Source of the DNA: Oscillospiraceae bacterium
GTDB lineage: Bacteria > Bacillota > Clostridia > Oscillospirales > Ruminococcaceae
Direction: 5' to 3'
Length of the DNA stretch: 5,738 nucleotides
NCBI GenBank assembly: GCA_016295545.1
Contig: JAEDLA010000106.1
Span: forward strand, 1 to 5,738
The notes under the pieces: model-generated
What the model saw: the letters and a program-made list of their open reading frames with translations, nothing else
The model's database searches: none
What the model was told of the DNA's origin: nothing
Made by a program: the position numbers and the translations under genes
Part shown: in pieces, positions 5,646 to 5,738 of the stretch
Layout of the letters: each line of letters opens with the position of its first letter
Position numbering within the stretch: the stretch's first letter is position 1

Positions 5646-5687
5646 TATCCGGATACACGGAAATCAATTTTGTTTTTTGTCCGGATA
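5646..5687. repeat. TCCGGATA repeat pair able to form a second stem
   Basis: TATCCGGATA at 5646-5655 is a perfect 10-bp palindrome, and TCCGGATA recurs at 5680-5687. TATCCGGA (5646-5653) can pair with TCCGGATA (5680-5687), enclosing a T-rich loop with TTTT and TTTTTT runs. Together with the hairpin at 5618 it makes up most of the gene-free tail of the window; nothing else was recognised in 5601-5738. Confidence 0.4.
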
Positions 5688-5738
5688 ATACTAATTCCAC
5701 ATCAACCTGCTGAAAAATTTGTCAGCTATCGTTCCGTC

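Noticed and set aside
5712..5738. GCTGA...TCAGC inverted pair near the right edge
   Set aside because: Very short arms with a mismatch and almost no loop; not meaningful alone.

Overview
The window looks like chromosome from an anaerobic, AT-leaning gut Bacillota, most probably a Ruminococcus-like member of the Oscillospiraceae. This rests on the strong AGGAG-type ribosome binding sites, the sigma-A promoter spacing, the Ser/Gly-linked lipoprotein with a Cthe_2159-type domain, and the protein families present. It is an inference from gene content, not a database match. There is no mobile element, CRISPR array or stable RNA gene. Five genes form two divergent units around a regulatory region at about 2378-2625.

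Left half, minus strand, read right to left: a bacterial VTC-type polyphosphate polymerase (1628-2377) overlaps a DUF4956 integral membrane protein (883-1641). After a 104-bp gap with a perfect 12-bp hairpin comes a secreted lipoprotein (start 778, running off the left edge). Its Ser/Gly linker leads into a Cthe_2159-type beta-helix domain. The arrangement suggests a cytosolic polymer-making enzyme, a membrane partner and a surface polysaccharide-binding protein working together at the envelope. The lipoprotein has no stop codon inside the window.

Right half, plus strand: a PocR-domain sensor fused to a degenerate histidine-kinase-like ATPase region (2626-3885) overlaps by one base (TAATG) a GAF-like/degenerate GGDEF/EAL protein (3885-5600). 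The EAL domain keeps its catalytic motifs, whereas the GGDEF motif and the kinase motifs are lost. The pair therefore reads as a ligand-responsive branch that lowers cyclic di-GMP, with signalling probably by protein contact instead of phosphotransfer.

The divergent region holds a clear sigma-A promoter for the PocR/EAL unit. It also holds a perfect TATAAT without a recognisable -35 for the polyphosphate unit. The missing -35 is replaced by an exact tandem repeat of 11-bp period (TTTTAAGATT twice), the layout of an OmpR/PhoB-family activator site. Two more 11-bp-period repeats lie in the same region. The most interesting points are this possible Pho-type control of a polyphosphate operon, the MgtC-like layout of the DUF4956 protein, and the pseudo-kinase with one histidine in the whole protein.
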